A stretch of DNA of 64,000 nt from Bryobacterales bacterium (GTDB lineage Bacteria; Acidobacteriota; Terriglobia; Bryobacterales; UBA6623). Both the position numbers and the translations under genes were made by a program. Shown here piece after piece: positions 62,143-64,000 of this stretch; position 1 is the stretch's first letter; the number at the start of each line of letters is the position of its first letter. Under the pieces are notes generated by a model. It did not search any database. It saw only the letters and a program-made list of their open reading frames with translations, and was not told where the DNA came from. The stretch covers positions 28,637 to 92,636 of the forward strand of contig JAPPMB010000037.1 of NCBI GenBank assembly GCA_028819255.1, in the 5' to 3' direction.

Positions 62143-63035
62143 GCTCCGCAACGACCATCGAGTGGACCGACGCCACCTGGAACGTCATCACGGGGTGCTC
62201 CCGTGTTTCCCGGGGCTGCGGCGGTCACGACGGCGGGGGATGCTACGCCGAGCGCCTGGCCGCGACGCGGCTGCGGCATCACCCGTCGCGCAAGGGCCTG
62301 ACCGACCGCAACGGGCGCTGGACCGGCAAGGTGCGGCTCAACCGGCAGTGGATCGGCCAGCCGATGCGCTGGAGGCGTCCCAGGCGCATCTTCGTGTGCG
62401 CGCACTCCGACCTGTTCCACGAGAACGTGCCGGACCAGTGGCTCGACATCGTGTTCGCGGTCATGGCCCAGTCGACGCGGCACACGTTCCAGATCCTGAC
62501 CAAGCGGCCTGCGCGGGCCCGCGACTACCTGATCGGCCTGACGCGCCGGGATTCCTGGCCGTGGAGCCACGTCTGGATCGGCGTGAGCGTCGAAGACCAG
62601 CGGACCGCCGACCGGCGCATTCCAATTCTGCTGGAGACGCCCGCCGCGGTCCGCTGGATCTCGGCCGAGCCGCTGCTCGGACCGGTCGACCTCTGCAGGC
62701 TCGGCTGGAAGTCGGAGGACGGCGGACGGACGCTTTCCTTCATCGATGCCCTGGAGGGCGAGAGGTTCGTCCAGCGGGAGGCCTCGCCCGCCCGCCCGCC
62801 GTCGTCCTGCGAGGTGTCGAGCGTCCCGTGGCTCGACTGGGTGGTCTGCGGCGGAGAGTCCGGACCCGGGGCTAGGCCGATGGATCCCGCATGGGTTCGC
62901 TCGCTGCGGGACCGGTGCGTCGACTCGGGCGTCCCCTTCTTCTTCAAGCAGTGGGGCGGTACCAACAGGAAGCGAACCGGCCGCGTCCTCGACGGCCGGA
63001 CCTGGGACCAGATGCCCCGGCGGAAGGCGGCCTGA
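62139..63035 (+). CDS. Phage Gp37/Gp68-family protein (DUF5131)
   Basis: 298 residues, GTG start. Typical order: IEWTDATWNVITGCSRVSRG, a Cys cluster ending GCYAERLAA, RRIFVCAHSDLFHENVP, FQILTKRPARA, HVWIGVSVEDQRTADRRIP, RWISAEPLLGP, VVCGGESGPGARPMDPAWV and FFFKQWGG. The cysteines suggest a metal or Fe-S site. The family is widespread in phages and mobile elements; its biochemical role is not settled. Confidence 0.9.
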   Translation: MSSATTIEWTDATWNVITGCSRVSRGCGGHDGGGCYAERLAATRLRHHPSRKGLTDRNGRWTGKVRLNRQWIGQPMRWRRPRRIFVCAHSDLFHENVPDQWLDIVFAVMAQSTRHTFQILTKRPARARDYLIGLTRRDSWPWSHVWIGVSVEDQRTADRRIPILLETPAAVRWISAEPLLGPVDLCRLGWKSEDGGRTLSFIDALEGERFVQREASPARPPSSCEVSSVPWLDWVVCGGESGPGARPMDPAWVRSLRDRCVDSGVPFFFKQWGGTNRKRTGRVLDGRTWDQMPRRKAA

Positions 63036-63038
63036 CCG

Positions 63039-63386
63039 GTGGGCGCCCTGAGGGACGAGCTCGCGGAGCTGCTGGGCGAGGAGGGCCTGCTGGCGCTCTC
63101 GGCCGAACGCGGGGGCCGGAGGGCGATGATTCCGCGCCGGATCCCGCCCGGGCACTGGCTGGAGGAGGCCGTGGGCCGCGAGGCGGCGGAGCGGATGGCC
63201 TTCCACTACGGGGGGTGCCGGATCTACATCCCGACCGGTCGCGCAGCGCGGCGGAGGGAGCGCCGTGCCCGCATTCTCGGTCTGCGCCGGCAGGGCCGCA
63301 GCGTCGCGGAGATCGCCGCGGCGGAGGGCGTGTCCGACCGCTGGGTCTGGCGGGTCCTCCGCGACGCCGGGGGGGGGCTGATCTGA
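63039..63386 (+). CDS. mor: Mor-like middle-operon transcription activator
   Basis: 115 residues, GTG start. The dimerisation part (about 1-60; LAELLGEEGLLALSAERGG, HWLEEAVGREAAERMAFHYG, then IYIPTG) and the C-terminal helix-turn-helix (about 72-108; ILGLRRQGRSVAEIAAAEGV, SDRWVWRVL) match the Mor/C activators of Mu-like phages, which turn on middle or late promoters. The gene ends in a run of nine G. Confidence 0.85.
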   Translation: MGALRDELAELLGEEGLLALSAERGGRRAMIPRRIPPGHWLEEAVGREAAERMAFHYGGCRIYIPTGRAARRRERRARILGLRRQGRSVAEIAAAEGVSDRWVWRVLRDAGGGLI

Positions 63387-63394
63387 TCCGATCG

Positions 63395-63568
63395 ATGCTG
63401 AGGATGATCGACTTCACCTACGCGCTGCCGCTGCGGTGGGACTCGCCCCTGCGGGCCGAGCCCATGCACCCCTGGAGCCGGCGAATACCCGAACTGGCCT
63501 ACTGGCGCGACTTCATGACCAGGCATCCCGACCTTTCCGGCCCGCAGCAGCTAGGGCTGTTCGGGTGA
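63395..63568 (+). CDS. Small phage protein of unknown function
   Basis: 57 residues from the ATG at 63395 (an ATG at 63404 is in frame). Contains FTYALPLRWDSPLRAEPMHP and ends QQLGLFG. It is one base back (-1) in frame relative to mor, and its frame is open through the G-run at the mor end. Confidence 0.45.
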   Translation: MLRMIDFTYALPLRWDSPLRAEPMHPWSRRIPELAYWRDFMTRHPDLSGPQQLGLFG

Positions 63569-63636
63569 GCGTGCGTGCCGGGGGCATACAATTGGCAAGG
63601 CTGCTCGAGCGAGCAGGGACACCGGTGATTCTGATA

Positions 63637-63701
63637 TGCCGGGGCTGCGGCACCCTTCGGGGCCATGCCCTTCAGGGCGATTCAGGGCCGCAGCCCCGGC
63701 A
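63637..63701 (+). terminator. Strong structured element after the early operon (15-bp perfect inverted repeat)
   Basis: TGCCGGGGCTGCGGC (63637-63651) and its exact complement (63687-63701) flank a 35-base loop that contains a second hairpin, GCCCTTCAGGGC. No T-run follows. It could be a terminator, an RNA-stability element or a small structured RNA at the end of the early operon. Confidence 0.5.
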
Positions 63702-63878
63702 ATTCATTCCGCCCAGTTTGGAAGCTATTTCTTCGGCTGGAGAATTCATCGGCGTCACCTCCTTTCTGGTCCGCTGCTACCGGACCGGATTCGTGTCCCT
63801 GCTCACTCGAACAGCCTTGTGCTACCATGCAGAAAACAGCGGGGGCGTTGAAGCGCTGCGACGCTCCGTTTTCCACCC

Positions 63879-63904
63879 AAGGCCCGCACCCCAATGCGGG
63901 CCTT
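63879..63904 (+). terminator. Candidate intrinsic terminator hairpin
   Basis: AAGGCCCGCA pairs perfectly with TGCGGGCCTT across a six-base loop. The GC-rich stem with A and T ends resembles a bidirectional terminator, although a long T-run is lacking. It separates the early region from the promoter at the right edge. Confidence 0.55.
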
Positions 63905-63965
63905 CCCGCTTAGGGTACAGCATGAAGGGTTGCGGCCGCCCGAGCGGCCTAGCGCTCGATCGGAC

Positions 63966-63995
63966 TTGACACATTGGGGGTTGGCTGTGTAGAAC
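63966..63995 (+). promoter_or_regulatory. Candidate promoter at the right edge (middle/late genes)
   Basis: A consensus TTGACA (63966-63971) is followed after 18 bases by TAGAAC, preceded by TGTG. It lies beyond the terminators and points out of the window, where middle or late phage genes are expected. Mor-like activation is a possibility only. Confidence 0.4.
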
Positions 63996-64000
63996 GACAG

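Larger units (their letters stand above)
49941..64000 (+). mobile_element. Mu-like transposable prophage (left, early part; continues past the window)
   Basis: Gene content and order are those of a transposable phage: repressor, early regulator, MuA-type transposase, MuB-type ATPase, Gam, GemA, ParB-like protein, Gp37/Gp68-like protein and a Mor activator. The left end is placed at a TG dinucleotide starting the tandem repeats, since Mu-like ends begin TG and carry repeated transposase-binding sites; this is inferred. Nearly all plus-strand genes overlap by one to four bases. GC is very high throughout. Late (head, tail, lysis) genes are not in the window. Confidence 0.85.

Overview
The window is a high-GC bacterial chromosome segment, most likely from an Acidobacteriota member, possibly marine or sponge-associated. 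The lineage call is an inference. It rests on a BON/VWFA secreted protein of the acidobacterial type, two TonB-dependent receptors with carboxypeptidase-regulatory-like N-terminal domains, a secreted GFO/IDH/MOCA oxidoreductase, a sulfatase, and a DmdA-like/dimethylglycine-dehydrogenase-like pair. A prophage occupies roughly the last 14 kb.

Chromosomal part (1-49.9 kb). It opens with a gene end, a tRNA-Ser(GGA) and a hicBA toxin-antitoxin pair. An Oar-like TonB receptor and a vapB with a decayed vapC follow. Next come a heavy-metal-binding-domain protein, accA, a TPR protein, grpE-dnaJ and a BON/VWA protein. A compact operon sufB-C-D-S-T, an Rrf2 regulator and an Mrp/ApbC ATPase makes iron-sulfur clusters (16.3-23.2 kb), with a candidate Rrf2 operator upstream. 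Then come an RmlA-like nucleotidyltransferase, an AGCS symporter beside a LarA-like racemase, and a corrinoid locus: cbiZ, cbiB, a cobalamin riboswitch and a TonB receptor. A tRNA-Ala(CGC), a Gfo/Idh/MocA protein, a CNNM/CorC protein and an AT-richer PH/SHOCT gene follow. A divergent pair of folate-linked demethylation genes, an IS3 fragment, a sulfatase and an AAA/nuclease-like gene complete this part. The last chromosomal gene (49.2 kb) is truncated.

Prophage part (about 49.94 kb to the window end). This is the early and regulatory half of a Mu-like transposable phage. It starts with tandem 33-bp repeats, a repressor on the minus strand and a divergent promoter. One long, translationally coupled rightward operon follows: a Cro/Ner-like protein, two Cys-rich zinc-finger-like proteins, several unknowns, a protein with two Mu-type HTH domains, a tyrosine recombinase, a MuA-like DDE transposase, a MuB-like ATPase, Gam, GemA, a ParB-like protein, a Gp37/Gp68-like (DUF5131) protein and a Mor-like activator. 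Late genes should lie beyond the window.

Most notable: an 18-bp palindrome, CCTCGCCAATTGGCGAGG, occurs in five near-identical copies plus one degenerate copy, only inside the prophage. It clusters immediately upstream of the parB-like gene. Where it lies inside genes it is read in one frame in four of five cases, adding SPIGE/SPIGA peptides in linkers or C-termini. It looks like a centromere-like or operator site for the ParB-like protein, or a small palindromic element that spreads within coding sequence. The phage also carries both a tyrosine recombinase, lacking its first catalytic arginine, and a full MuA/MuB pair.
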